A stretch of 32,078 nt of DNA from assembly GCA_034211115.1 (NCBI GenBank), contig JAXHTH010000173.1, positions 1-32,078 of the forward strand, in the 5' to 3' direction. This DNA is from JAXHTH01 sp034211115 (GTDB taxonomy: Bacteria; Planctomycetota; Phycisphaerae; Phycisphaerales; SM1A02). The notes under the pieces are model-generated. The model was not told the DNA's origin. It saw only the letters and a program-made list of their open reading frames with translations, and ran no database searches. Each line of letters starts with the position of its first letter. The first letter of the stretch is position 1. This document shows positions 6,793-15,560 of the stretch, piece after piece. The position numbers and the translations under genes are program-made.

Positions 6793-7170
6793 ATGTACGA
6801 ACTGAGCGTTCAGCGGGAGTTCACCGCCGCCCATGCCGTCACCATGGCCGGCCGGCGCGAGTCGCCCCATTCCCACGACTGGCGGGTGACCGCCGTGGTG
6901 ACCGGCGCGGGGCTCGATGAGGACGGGATCCTCTGCGATTTCGAGGCCGTGCAGCGCCGGCTGGAGGAGATCGTCCGGCCGCTGGAGGGCGTCGATCTGA
7001 ATCGCACCCCGCCGTTTGACACGGTGAATCCCACGGCCGAGCACCTCGCCCGTCACATCGCCGACCACCTCGCCGGCACGCTGCCCGACGGGGCGGTCGT
7101 GACCAGCGTGAGCGTGAGCGAGGCCCCCGGCTGCACCGCGACCTACCGAACGAGCCCCCCCCAGCGATGA
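6793..7170 (+). CDS. 6-pyruvoyl-tetrahydropterin synthase / QueD family protein, ExxHxH variant
   Basis: A 125-residue protein of the PTPS/QueD fold, close to the usual 120 residues of bacterial QueD. The three zinc ligands are visible as H14 (FTAAHAV) and H26/H28 (ESPHSHDW). The C-terminal VSVSEAPGCTATYR contains the pterin-anchoring Glu region, and NPTAEHLA matches the family. The catalytic Cys of the QueD motif CxxxHGH is absent; E23 instead gives ExxHxH, as described for PTPS-III proteins proposed to make 6-hydroxymethyl-dihydropterin for folate in place of FolB. The LDH segment that supplies the catalytic Asp-His pair in QueD reads LEG here, so activity may differ again. The start at 6793 matches the family N-terminus. 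The stop overlaps ppk1 (ATGA at 7167-7170). Confidence 0.85.
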   Translation: MYELSVQREFTAAHAVTMAGRRESPHSHDWRVTAVVTGAGLDEDGILCDFEAVQRRLEEIVRPLEGVDLNRTPPFDTVNPTAEHLARHIADHLAGTLPDGAVVTSVSVSEAPGCTATYRTSPPQR

Positions 7171-9314
7171 CCCACGACGGACCGACGATCAGCGCCCCCC
7201 TCACCGAGCCGACGCGGGACGAGGAAGCGGATGAATCACTGCTGCTCAACCGCGAGCTGCAGTGGCTTGAGTTCAACGACCGCGTGCTTCACCAGGCGCT
7301 GGACGAGCGGACGCCCCTGCTGGAGCGCCTGGGGTTTCTGTCGATCTTCTCGAGCAACCTCGACGAGTTCTTCATGAAGCGGGTGGGCGGCCTGCGCCGG
7401 CAGATCGCGATGGGCGTCGAGGTCGTGGGCTACGAGAAGGTCTCCCCGGAAAGCGTGCTCATGGCCATCCGCGAGCGCGTCATCCCGATGACGGAGAAGA
7501 AGGCGTCCTGCTACCGCGACGATCTCCTTCCCGCCCTGCGGGAGATCGGGATCGAGCTGCTCGAGTACGCCGATCTGAGCGAGGAGGAGCAGCGCGAGGT
7601 TCGGCGGTGGTATCGGCACGACGTGTTCCCGATCCTCACGCCGCTCGCGGTCGATCCGGGTCATCGTTTCCCGTTCATCTCGAACCTGAGCGTGTCCCTG
7701 GGGTTGATGCTGCGCCGCCCCAACGAGCCGGAAGCGCTGTTCGCGCGGGTGAAGGTTCCGGAGATCGTGCCGCAGTGGTACCGGATCGAAGGCGCGATGC
7801 GCTTCGTCCCCCTGCTGCAGATCATCCGACACAATCTCCAGGATCTCTTCCCGGGGATGGAGATCGTGGAGGTGATGCCGTTCCGGGTGACCCGCAACGC
7901 GGACGTGGAGGGCGATCACGAGGACGCCGAGGATCTGCTGGCGCAGATTCAGCAGCAGTTGCACGATCGGCGGTTCGCCTCCGTGGTGCGGATGCAGGTG
8001 GGGAAGAACCCCAGCCGGCGGCTGCTGAACCTGCTCTGCGAGGAGACGGGGATCGAGGCGCGGGACATCTACGAGACGGCGGGGCTGATCAACTACCGCA
8101 CGCTGGACGAGATCGCCTCTCTGCCCCTGCCGGAGCATCATTTCACGCCCTGGACGCCGGTCACCCCCCCCCGGCTGCGCGAGCGCGAGCGCGACATCTT
8201 CTCCGTCATCCGCGAGGGCGACGTGCTCGTGCATCATCCCTACGAGTCGTTCGACAACAGCGTGGAGCGGTTCATCGAGGAGGCGGCGTCGGATGACAAC
8301 GTCGTCGCCATCAAGCAGGCACTCTACCGCACGTCCGGCGACAGCCCGTTCATTCCCGAGCTGATCCGGGCCGCCGAGTCCGGCAAGCAGGTGGCGGTGC
8401 TCGTCGAGCTGCGGGCGCGGTTCGACGAGGCGCGGAACATCCACTGGGCGCGCAAGCTCGAGGACGCGGGCGTGCACGTCGCCTACGGCGTGGTCGGGTT
8501 CAAGACCCACACCAAGATCACCCTCGTCGTGCGCCGCGACGCCGACGGCCTGCGTTGCTACGCCCACGTGGGAACGGGCAACTATCACTCGCGCACCGCG
8601 CGGATCTACGAGGACATCGGCCTCCTCACCCGCGATCCGCTCATCACCGAGGATTGCGTCAACCTGTTCAACTACATCACCGGCCGGTCGACGCACGATC
8701 ACTTCAACAAGCTGCTCGTCGCCCCCCAGACGATGAAGAAACGCTTCATCGAGCTCATCGACCGGGAGATCGAGCTCCACACGCCGGACAATCCCGGGCG
8801 CATCGTCGCCAAGATGAACCAGCTCCAGGACCGCGGGGTGATCAAGGCGCTGTACCGGGCCAGCCAGGCCGGGGTGAGCATCGAACTCATCGTCCGCGGC
8901 TTCTGCACCCTCCGCCCCGGGGTGAAGGGGCTGAGCGAGAACATCCGCGTGATGTCCATCATCGGCCGGTTCCTCGAGCACAGCCGCATCTACTACTTCC
9001 GCAACGGCCGGGAGGACCCGCTGGAGGGGGAGTTCTTCATCGGCTCCGCGGACTGGATGCACCGGAACCTGCACAACCGCGTGGAGGCGGTCTGCCCCAT
9101 CGAGAACCGCGAGCATCGCGCCCGGCTCTGGCGGATCCTCGACATCGGCCGCGAGGATCAGCGCCAGTGCTGGGACATGCAGCCGGACGGATCCTACGTC
9201 CTCCGCCGCCACGCGGGCGGGGAGGACGATTCGCCCGCGGCGATCGGAACGCACCAGGCGCTGATGAACCTGGCGCGCGAGACGGCGCGCCAGGCGACGA
9301 CGCCGCGCCACTGA
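7167..9314 (+). CDS. ppk1: Polyphosphate kinase 1
   Basis: A 715-residue membrane-associated enzyme that reversibly polymerises the gamma-phosphate of ATP into inorganic polyphosphate. The N-terminal block LLNRELQWLEFNDRVLHQA and SNLDEFFMKRVGGL are typical of PPK1. The autophosphorylated histidine is H467 in YAHVGTGNYHSRTARIYEDIG, and the second conserved histidine is H605 in FLEHSRIYYF. Length fits the family (about 690-730). It overlaps the PTPS-like gene by four bases, so the two are probably co-transcribed and coupled. It converges on the pilus operon, with 33 bases between the stops. Together with phoU at 1856-2542 it gives this region a phosphate-storage theme, though the two genes are not in one operon. 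Confidence 0.97.
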   Translation: MTHDGPTISAPLTEPTRDEEADESLLLNRELQWLEFNDRVLHQALDERTPLLERLGFLSIFSSNLDEFFMKRVGGLRRQIAMGVEVVGYEKVSPESVLMAIRERVIPMTEKKASCYRDDLLPALREIGIELLEYADLSEEEQREVRRWYRHDVFPILTPLAVDPGHRFPFISNLSVSLGLMLRRPNEPEALFARVKVPEIVPQWYRIEGAMRFVPLLQIIRHNLQDLFPGMEIVEVMPFRVTRNADVEGDHEDAEDLLAQIQQQLHDRRFASVVRMQVGKNPSRRLLNLLCEETGIEARDIYETAGLINYRTLDEIASLPLPEHHFTPWTPVTPPRLRERERDIFSVIREGDVLVHHPYESFDNSVERFIEEAASDDNVVAIKQALYRTSGDSPFIPELIRAAESGKQVAVLVELRARFDEARNIHWARKLEDAGVHVAYGVVGFKTHTKITLVVRRDADGLRCYAHVGTGNYHSRTARIYEDIGLLTRDPLITEDCVNLFNYITGRSTHDHFNKLLVAPQTMKKRFIELIDREIELHTPDNPGRIVAKMNQLQDRGVIKALYRASQAGVSIELIVRGFCTLRPGVKGLSENIRVMSIIGRFLEHSRIYYFRNGREDPLEGEFFIGSADWMHRNLHNRVEAVCPIENREHRARLWRILDIGREDQRQCWDMQPDGSYVLRRHAGGEDDSPAAIGTHQALMNLARETARQATTPRH

Positions 9315-9347
9315 CGGCCGGACTCCGCCCCGGACCGGACACGGGCG

Positions 9348-9947
9348 TCACTCGTAGGCCGACAGGCGGGGCATGGCGGAGGCGACGAGGCGGATCACGT
9401 CCTGGTTGTCCCCGTCCATCTCCACGCTCATGTTGTCATCGGGCACGATCGCGAGATCCACCGTCGCGCGGTGGAGCACGTTGCCCAGCTCGTACTCGAG
9501 CGTGAAGGGCGGAATCCGGTCGCCCGTGTCGGGGTCGTACTGGGCGACCACGCCTTCCATGAGCAGCGCTTCCTGGCCGTTCACGACGACGTAGAGCGCC
9601 TCGTCGGCCTCGCGCCACTCGATGCTGACCACCTCGCCGTCCGGGGTGAGGATGTCCAGGTAATCGCTCTCGCGGATCGTATCGCGGGGATCAGCCGGCA
9701 CCGGGGTGAACTCGACGCCGGTGCGGATGAGGGCGAGGACGCGATGCATCGTCAGCCGCCCGATGGTGTGGGTGGAGGCGACCTCCGTGGTGGACTGGTA
9801 GGCCATGAAGGACGCATCGAGGGCGACCATGGTCGCGCTGAGCAGGGCGGCGGTGATCGCCAGCGCGATCAGCATCTCGACGAGATTGAAGCCGCGTCTG
9901 GCCCGGCGAAGGCGCCGCGAACCGGATCGATGAGCTTGGCGTGTCAT
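9348..9947 (-). CDS. PilW-like minor pseudopilin
   Basis: A 199-residue protein with a class III prepilin signal: a basic leader (residues 1-18), then G19/F20 with FNLVEMLIALAIT and the conserved Glu at +5 (E24), followed by a hydrophobic helix to about residue 43. A prepilin peptidase would cut after G19 and the helix would pack into a pilus or pseudopilus. The remaining globular part has no motif I recognise. Length and last position in the cluster suggest a PilW/GspJ-type minor pilin. Its ATG shares one base with the stop of the preceding gene (TAATG at 9945-9949), and GGAGGG just upstream can serve as the ribosome site, so translation is probably coupled. Confidence 0.8.
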   Translation of the reverse strand: MTRQAHRSGSRRLRRARRGFNLVEMLIALAITAALLSATMVALDASFMAYQSTTEVASTHTIGRLTMHRVLALIRTGVEFTPVPADPRDTIRESDYLDILTPDGEVVSIEWREADEALYVVVNGQEALLMEGVVAQYDPDTGDRIPPFTLEYELGNVLHRATVDLAIVPDDNMSVEMDGDNQDVIRLVASAMPRLSAYE

Positions 9948-12403
9948 TACGAGGTCCCTCCCTCGATATAGGTTTCCGGCGCCGGCTGCATCCGAACCGG
10001 CCAGGGGATGCCGTCGGGCAGAAGGGCCTCCGGATCGTAGCGGAGGCGGATCTCGCCGAAGCCCTCGAACGCGGCGTCCCCCGGGTCGACACCTTCCGCA
10101 TCGCCGTCGGTGGGGCCGAAGTAGCCGATCGTGGTGTTGAAGGCGTCGGTGAGACCGCCGTAATAGAGGGGTCCCGCGCCCTCGATCGGCCGGAAGGTCA
10201 TGAGCAGCGTGCCGTGCACGTCGGCGGTGCCGCGCACGTCGAGGATGCCCGCCACGATGGTGCCCCGGAGCTTCACCTTCGGCGTGTTCTCCGGATCCTC
10301 CTCCTGCTCGTTGGTGAAGTTGCCCACGTCCATCGACCAGCCGGGCATGAGGAGCGAGCTCTTGGCGAGCTCGGCCCGGTCGGCTTCGTCGATCGTGTTG
10401 AGCAGGTTGATGAGCTCCTCGGAATCGGGCTGCTCGGCGAGATCATCATCATCCGGGTCCAGGTAGAAGCGGCTGAAGCCCGTCATCTGGGTCTTGTTGC
10501 GCCAGTGGGTGTACTCCCCGAGCTTGTTGCCCGCGATGGAGCCGAGGAAGGTGCAGTTGTGGAAGCGGATGTTGTTGGAATAGACGCGCGTGTCGGCCAC
10601 CTCGGTTTCGCCGAGCATCGCGGTCATGTCGGGAAAGCGCAGCACATAGCTGACATCACCGGTGTCCGGATCCTCGATCCGCTCCCGCGCGCCGGCGTAG
10701 TTCCAGTTCTCGTGCGCGCAGTCCATCTCGGACTCGATGAAGGTGACGCCCACGAAGGTGCAGTTGATGTACAGGCCGTTGTTGCCCATCGGGATGCGCA
10801 CGTTCTCGAACGTCATGTTCTCGTAGACGGGGCGCTGGTAGTAGTCGTAGGCGCCGAGCGAGCCGTAGGGCACGGGCTCCCACGTATCCTCCCCCGGAGG
10901 CGTGTAGGTGCCGCCGCTGTCGATGCCGTCCTGCACCTGGGCGAGGAAGTCGACCGGGTTCTCCGGCGGATCGTTGGGCACCTGCCCCTCGAACCAGGTG
11001 TGGGTGTCGCCGAACATCTCGGTGGTGATCTCCCGCAGCTCCTCATCGCTCACCTCGAAGTCGACGGGGGCATGGTCGAGCCCGGGCCGGATGGGACCTT
11101 CGACCACGGTCTGGTAGCTCTCCCCGTGGGCCGCTTCCCAGGCGTTGCGGGCGACGGCGAAGCGAAGCCGGCCGGTGAGCTTGGCGTACAGATCCAGCCC
11201 GTCGAGGATGCCGTCCTTGTACCCCAGCAGGCGATCGCTGTTGGTCACCTCCCCGTCGCCGTCGCGGTCGGGCCGGGCGAGATCCATCAGCCGGGCCAAC
11301 TGGTCGTCGACGTCCGCGAACTCCTCGGTCATCGAGCCGTGTCCCGTCTCGGAGGCGAGCACCGCGTCGTAGACGACCATGCCGTCGCTGTTGTCATCGA
11401 AGAAGGCGAGGAAGAGATCGGCGTCATCGACATATTCATCGCCGTCGTAGTCCACGAGATCCGCGTGCCCCTGCAGGCCCTGACTCTCGGTGGGATGCTC
11501 GGGCCGCAGCCGCGCGTCGCCGTCCGTGTCGTAGGCGACCACCTGGGCGTAGAACGTGTCCAGGCGCTGATCGAGCGTGTCGTGGAGGTAGTAGAAGTCG
11601 CTGCGCATGACGAGCGGGTCGCCGTTGTCGCCGTCCAGCTCGCCCGCGACCACGCCGTAGCGCGACCCCAGCGGGCCCTCGACCATCACGTTCTTGCCGA
11701 TCATGATGCGGTTGGGGCTGAGGATCGCGTATTCGATCTTCTTCTCGAGGCAGAAGTCCATCTGGAGGACGCGCTGCACGTCGCCGTCCACCCCGATGCT
11801 GGTGACGCGGATCATCGGCTCGGCGGCCACGAGCTCGTAGCGAAGGCGGAAGTACGGCCCGTCGGGATCGGGGCCGTCCGCATCGGCGGTGAGGGCGATG
11901 GGCCGCACGCGAAGGGTGCCGTACTCCGCATCGATCTCGGGCAGGGCGCTGTCGCCGGCGTCGACGATGATGTCGTGCTCGTCGGCGAGGTGGCCGTCAC
12001 GGACGGCGTGGACGATCCCCGCGGGGGGTGTGTCCGTCTCGTAGCCGTTGGGGGGAAGGACCTCCACCTCCCCGTCCGCCCCTTCGTCATAGGTTCCCAT
12101 CCAGAGATCTTCGGCGAAGTCGGCGTCGATCACGCCCTTCTCGACCACGAACCGGTCGGATTCGTCGGCCAGCCGCCGGGTGGCGAAGACCAGCCCCGTC
12201 TCCGCCGCGCTCATGGCCCGCGAGACCTTCAGGGACGAATCGGCGGTGCGCAGATTGCCCTGGGCCACCACCGCCATGGCCACCGCGAGCGAGCCGAAGA
12301 TGACGAGGAACATCATGGCCAGCACGGACGCCACGCCGCGGCGCGGGGCGATGACCGCCGAACGCATGATCCGGGCTCGGGGGGAAGTGGGTTGTCGTTG
12401 CAT
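9947..12403 (-). CDS. PilX-like pilus assembly protein with dockerin/EF-hand-like loops
   Basis: This large protein (818 residues from 12403) begins with a basic stretch and APRRGVASVLAMMFLVIFG, a hydrophobic segment followed by SSLKVSRAMSAAETGL, the layout of PilX-type proteins. Residues roughly 286-405 (about 11190-11545) hold several Asp-rich loops: DTDGDARL, DYDGDEYVDDADLF, DDNSDG, and DRDGDGEVTNSD with DGILDGLDLY. These match calcium-binding loops of dockerin or EF-hand type. Later segments such as FENVRIP, YINCTFVGVTF and RFHNCTFLGSIAG look like short beta-solenoid repeats. The start at 12403 has GGAG 8 bases upstream. An in-frame ATG at 12457 overlaps the previous stop (TGATG) and would add 18 residues. 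The protein is far longer than PilX of proteobacteria, and its role in pilus assembly is inferred from position and the N-terminus. Confidence 0.72.
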   Translation of the reverse strand: MQRQPTSPRARIMRSAVIAPRRGVASVLAMMFLVIFGSLAVAMAVVAQGNLRTADSSLKVSRAMSAAETGLVFATRRLADESDRFVVEKGVIDADFAEDLWMGTYDEGADGEVEVLPPNGYETDTPPAGIVHAVRDGHLADEHDIIVDAGDSALPEIDAEYGTLRVRPIALTADADGPDPDGPYFRLRYELVAAEPMIRVTSIGVDGDVQRVLQMDFCLEKKIEYAILSPNRIMIGKNVMVEGPLGSRYGVVAGELDGDNGDPLVMRSDFYYLHDTLDQRLDTFYAQVVAYDTDGDARLRPEHPTESQGLQGHADLVDYDGDEYVDDADLFLAFFDDNSDGMVVYDAVLASETGHGSMTEEFADVDDQLARLMDLARPDRDGDGEVTNSDRLLGYKDGILDGLDLYAKLTGRLRFAVARNAWEAAHGESYQTVVEGPIRPGLDHAPVDFEVSDEELREITTEMFGDTHTWFEGQVPNDPPENPVDFLAQVQDGIDSGGTYTPPGEDTWEPVPYGSLGAYDYYQRPVYENMTFENVRIPMGNNGLYINCTFVGVTFIESEMDCAHENWNYAGARERIEDPDTGDVSYVLRFPDMTAMLGETEVADTRVYSNNIRFHNCTFLGSIAGNKLGEYTHWRNKTQMTGFSRFYLDPDDDDLAEQPDSEELINLLNTIDEADRAELAKSSLLMPGWSMDVGNFTNEQEEDPENTPKVKLRGTIVAGILDVRGTADVHGTLLMTFRPIEGAGPLYYGGLTDAFNTTIGYFGPTDGDAEGVDPGDAAFEGFGEIRLRYDPEALLPDGIPWPVRMQPAPETYIEGGTS

Positions 12404-12456
12404 GGGGCTTTCTCCACGCCTCCGTGGGATCGTCCGGCCGGGGCCGGTCCCCTTCA

Positions 12457-13032
12457 TCAGTTCGGTGCGATCCAGGACACGCGCGTCATCTCCTGGGGCT
12501 GGTCATCGGCCGGGCCCTGGTAGGTCACCAGCACGTCCACCACGATCATGTTCGTGCTGCCGTCCGTCTGCACCGAGGTGATGTTGAACGGATCGACGTT
12601 GTAGACGGTGATGACCTGGGCCCAGCCTTCCATGTTGGCGATGATCTCGCGATGGGCGTTGAGGGGCCCGTTGTCCAGTTCCGCGGAGAAGATGAGGCCG
12701 GATCCGTCGCCGTCGAAATCGTCCAGATCGTCGAAGTCGCCGACCCAGGTTTCGTTGGCTTCCGTGCCCCAGAACGCGTCGTCGGTGACGGGATCGTGCC
12801 GGGGAAGGTTGAGGGTCATCTCCCGGATTTCGTTGCCCAGCCGCTCGGCGATCGAGGCGTGGGTGGACCAGCGGTTCTGCTTGTGGAACGCCTGCTGGGC
12901 GGCGACCATCGCGAGCACGCCGGTGCCCACGATGATGGTGGCGAGAGCGGTCTCGATGAGGGTGAAGCCGGCCGGGGCGCGGCTTCCCCGCCGCCTCGGG
13001 CTGGCTCGTCGTTGGTCGGCACGCAGCGCCAT
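12457..13032 (-). CDS. PilV/GspI-like minor pseudopilin
   Basis: A 191-residue protein with a basic leader of about 22 residues ending in Gly, then FTLIETALATIIVGTGVLAMVAAQQAF: the class III prepilin cleavage site (G22/F23), Glu at +5 (E27) and the transmembrane helix. The later DDLDDFDGDGSG stretch is Asp-rich and might bind calcium, as in some pseudopilins, but this is only a suggestion. The order after pilC and before the PilX- and PilW-like genes matches minor pilin sets. The stop lies next to the start of the next gene. It is predicted to be processed by a prepilin peptidase, which is not in the window. Confidence 0.8.
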   Translation of the reverse strand: MALRADQRRASPRRRGSRAPAGFTLIETALATIIVGTGVLAMVAAQQAFHKQNRWSTHASIAERLGNEIREMTLNLPRHDPVTDDAFWGTEANETWVGDFDDLDDFDGDGSGLIFSAELDNGPLNAHREIIANMEGWAQVITVYNVDPFNITSVQTDGSTNMIVVDVLVTYQGPADDQPQEMTRVSWIAPN

Positions 13033-13069
13033 GTTGTCAACTCCTTCAACGCCTCCACCGACGATTCGA

Positions 13070-14296
13070 TCAGCCTCCGACCACGTTGCTCATCTTGAAG
13101 ATGGGCAGGATGATCGCCATGGCGATGAAGCCGACGACCGTGCCCATGAGGACGATCATGAGCGGCTCGATCATGCTCGTGACCGCCTTGATCGCCTCCC
13201 GCAGCGCCTTCTGGTAATAGGCGGAGATCTCCTGGAGCACCTCGCCCAGGCGCCCGGACTCCTCGCCCGCCCCGATCATCTGCACCACCGACTTGGGCAG
13301 CAGGCTCGATCGGGCAAGCTGCGACTGCACCTTCTTGCCCTGCTTGACCGCGGCGTACACGTTGCGCCACATCTTCTTGTAGAGCAGGTTGCCCGAGATG
13401 TCGCCGGTGATGGCCAGCGTGTCCAGCATGGGCACACCCGCGTTGAGCAGCTCGCCCATCGTGTGCAGCGACCGGCTCACGTACAGCGCGCGGAACATCC
13501 GCTTGAACAGCGGCGCGGTGAGTTTCGTCTTGTCGAACCACAGCCGTCCCAGCTCGGTGCGGATGAACAGCAGGAACGCCACGATGAGGCCGACCGCGGC
13601 CAGCAGCAGCATCCACCAGTAACTGACCATCCACTCCGAGGCGCCCATGAGGAACTTGGTCGGCCAGGGCATGACCTCTTCCTTGCCCTTGAACACGCCG
13701 GCGAAGCGGGGGAGCACGAAGGTGAGCAGGAACACGGTGACGCTGATCGCCATCACCGCGATGATCCCGGGGTAGATGCTCGCCCCGATGACCATCTTCC
13801 GCGTCTCGAGCTGCTGGGCGATGTAGGCCGCGATGCGGTCCAGCATCTTCGCGAACGAACCGCTCATCTCCGAGGCGCGGACCATGTTCACGTACAGCGG
13901 GCCGAACAGCTTGGGATAGCGCTGAATCGCTTCCGAGAACTGCTTGCCCGACTCCACGTCGGTCTTGATCGAGATGAGGATCTTGCGGAACTTGGCGTTG
14001 GAGGACTGCTCGGCGATGCCCTCCAGGGCGGCCCGGAGGCTGATGCCCGCGCGGATCATCACCGCAAGCTGCGTGGTGAAATCGAGAATGTCCTTCTGGG
14101 AGGGCCCGGAGGAGTAGTTCAGCGCCTTGAGCTTGCTGCCAAGCTGGGCCGAGGCGGACTGCACCGGCACCAGCGACAGGACGTGATGTCCCTGATTGCG
14201 CAGGGTCGCCGCGGCGGTGGCGGCGCTGTCGGCGGCGAGGACCCCCGCCTGCACCTGCCCCGATGCGAGTCGCGCTTGAAAGCGATACTGCGGCAT
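13070..14296 (-). CDS. pilC: Type IV pilus inner-membrane platform protein PilC (GspF family)
   Basis: A 408-residue polytopic membrane protein of the usual PilC/GspF length. The N-terminus MPQYRFQARLASGQVQAGVLAADS is the typical start of the family. Two cytoplasmic T2SSF domains are visible, each beginning with a helix such as FTTQLAVMIRAGISLRAALEGIA and LHTMGELLNAGVPMLDTLAITG. Membrane segments are near IAVMAISVTVFLLTFVLP, the Trp-rich hydrophobic stretch in mid-protein, and LMIVLMGTVVGFIAMAIILPIF at the C-terminus. The protein couples the cytoplasmic ATPases to pilin insertion or removal. It follows pilT by 20 bases, so they are almost certainly one operon. Confidence 0.95.
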   Translation of the reverse strand: MPQYRFQARLASGQVQAGVLAADSAATAAATLRNQGHHVLSLVPVQSASAQLGSKLKALNYSSGPSQKDILDFTTQLAVMIRAGISLRAALEGIAEQSSNAKFRKILISIKTDVESGKQFSEAIQRYPKLFGPLYVNMVRASEMSGSFAKMLDRIAAYIAQQLETRKMVIGASIYPGIIAVMAISVTVFLLTFVLPRFAGVFKGKEEVMPWPTKFLMGASEWMVSYWWMLLLAAVGLIVAFLLFIRTELGRLWFDKTKLTAPLFKRMFRALYVSRSLHTMGELLNAGVPMLDTLAITGDISGNLLYKKMWRNVYAAVKQGKKVQSQLARSSLLPKSVVQMIGAGEESGRLGEVLQEISAYYQKALREAIKAVTSMIEPLMIVLMGTVVGFIAMAIILPIFKMSNVVGG

Positions 14297-14316
14297 ACCG
14301 GCTCAGGCCTCCTCCG

Positions 14317-15372
14317 TCACGCGGCCAACTGCCGCTCGAGTTTGTCCGGATACGCCGCCTGCGCGATCGCATCCTCGCGGCTGATCAGCCCGTTGAAATA
14401 CAGCTCGGCGATGGCGTTGTCGATGCTGATCATCCCCATCTGCCGGTTCGTGTCGATCACGTTGGGAATCTCGAACGTGCGCGCCTCGCGGATGATGTTC
14501 CGCACCGCCGGCGTGCACAGCATCACCTCCACCGCGGGCACCATCCCCGGCTGGTCGATGCGGCTGAACAGCGACTGGCTGATCACCGCCTGCAGGGTGT
14601 TGCCCAGCATGGAGCGGATCTGGTTCTGCTGCGTGGCCGGGTACATGTCGATGATGCGCTCCACCGTCTGCGAGGCGTTGACGGTGTGCAGGGTGGAGAG
14701 GACCAGGTGGCCGGTCTCGGCGGCGCTGATGGCCAGCGCGGTCGTCTCCAGATCACGCATCTCGCCCACGAGAATGATATCCGGGTCCTGACGCAGGGCG
14801 TGCTTGAGGCCCGAGGCGAAGGATGGCATGTCGTGGCCCAGCTCGCGCTGCTCGATGAGGCACTTCTTCGACGCCAGGGCGTACTCGATGGGATCTTCCA
14901 GCGTGATGATGTGCTTGCGGTACCGCTCGTTCATCGCGTCGATCATCGAGGCCAGCGTGGTCGACTTGCCCGAGCCGGTGTCCCCGGTCACGAGCACCAG
15001 CCCGCGGGGGAGGTAGGTCAGCCGGCTGATCACCTCCGGAAGGTTCAGCTCCTCCATGGGCGGGGCCTGGCTCTTGATCACACGCATGGCCAGGCCGATC
15101 CCGCCGTGCTGCATGTGCGCGTTCACGCGGTAGCGGTTGAGGTCCTTCACTTCGTGGGAGAAGTCCAGGTCCAGGTTTTCCTTGAACCGCTGCCATTGCA
15201 GCTCATTGATCATTGCGCGGAACGTCTTCTCGACCGTCTCGGGCGTGAGGACCGGATAATCCAGCGGGGTCATCACGGTGTTCACCCGGATCATCGGCGG
15301 ATGCCCGCTGATGAGGTGGATGTCCGAGGCGTCCCGTTCATGGGCGGTGCGGAGAATGTCGGCAAGCTGCAT
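14317..15372 (-). CDS. pilT: Twitching motility retraction ATPase PilT
   Basis: A 351-residue hexameric AAA-like ATPase that powers pilus retraction at the inner membrane. The Walker A motif GDTGSGKST is at residues 130-138, the Asp box ITLEDPIEY near 157-164, Walker B IILVGEMRD at 199-207, and the His box GHLVLSTLHT at 221-230. AVRNIIRE in the C-terminal domain corresponds to the AIRNLIRE motif that marks PilT rather than PilB. The start at 15372 gives the family N-terminus MQLADILRTAHERDASDIHL and is preceded by AGGGGAT. An upstream in-frame start at 15423 would add a Pro-rich stretch of no family likeness. It is first gene of the pilus operon. No extension ATPase or major pilin gene is in the window. 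Confidence 0.96.
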   Translation of the reverse strand: MQLADILRTAHERDASDIHLISGHPPMIRVNTVMTPLDYPVLTPETVEKTFRAMINELQWQRFKENLDLDFSHEVKDLNRYRVNAHMQHGGIGLAMRVIKSQAPPMEELNLPEVISRLTYLPRGLVLVTGDTGSGKSTTLASMIDAMNERYRKHIITLEDPIEYALASKKCLIEQRELGHDMPSFASGLKHALRQDPDIILVGEMRDLETTALAISAAETGHLVLSTLHTVNASQTVERIIDMYPATQQNQIRSMLGNTLQAVISQSLFSRIDQPGMVPAVEVMLCTPAVRNIIREARTFEIPNVIDTNRQMGMISIDNAIAELYFNGLISREDAIAQAAYPDKLERQLAA

Positions 15373-15560
15373 CTCGATCCCCTGCGAATGCGGTGACAGA
15401 AACGGCGCGGCGGCCGGGCGCATATCGTCACGCCCTTACCGTCGAATAACTTCTTGTCAGGAACCAGCCCGCGGGTGGAGGGCGACCCCGCCGCCCGGCT
15501 TGACTGCACCGCCTGTGCGGCCTGGGCAACGCCCGGCACCGCCGCATAATAAAAGATCGC

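Noticed and set aside
7236..9311. A 691-residue open frame antisense to ppk1
   Set aside because: The opposite strand carries an unmistakable PPK1 with both catalytic histidines. This frame has the composition of a reverse-complement shadow.
9941..12523. An 860-residue open frame on the plus strand opposite the PilX- and PilV-like genes
   Set aside because: It is antisense to genes with clear prepilin and membrane features, is dominated by Val/Asp/His/Arg/Gly typical of GC-rich shadow frames, and shows no domain motif.
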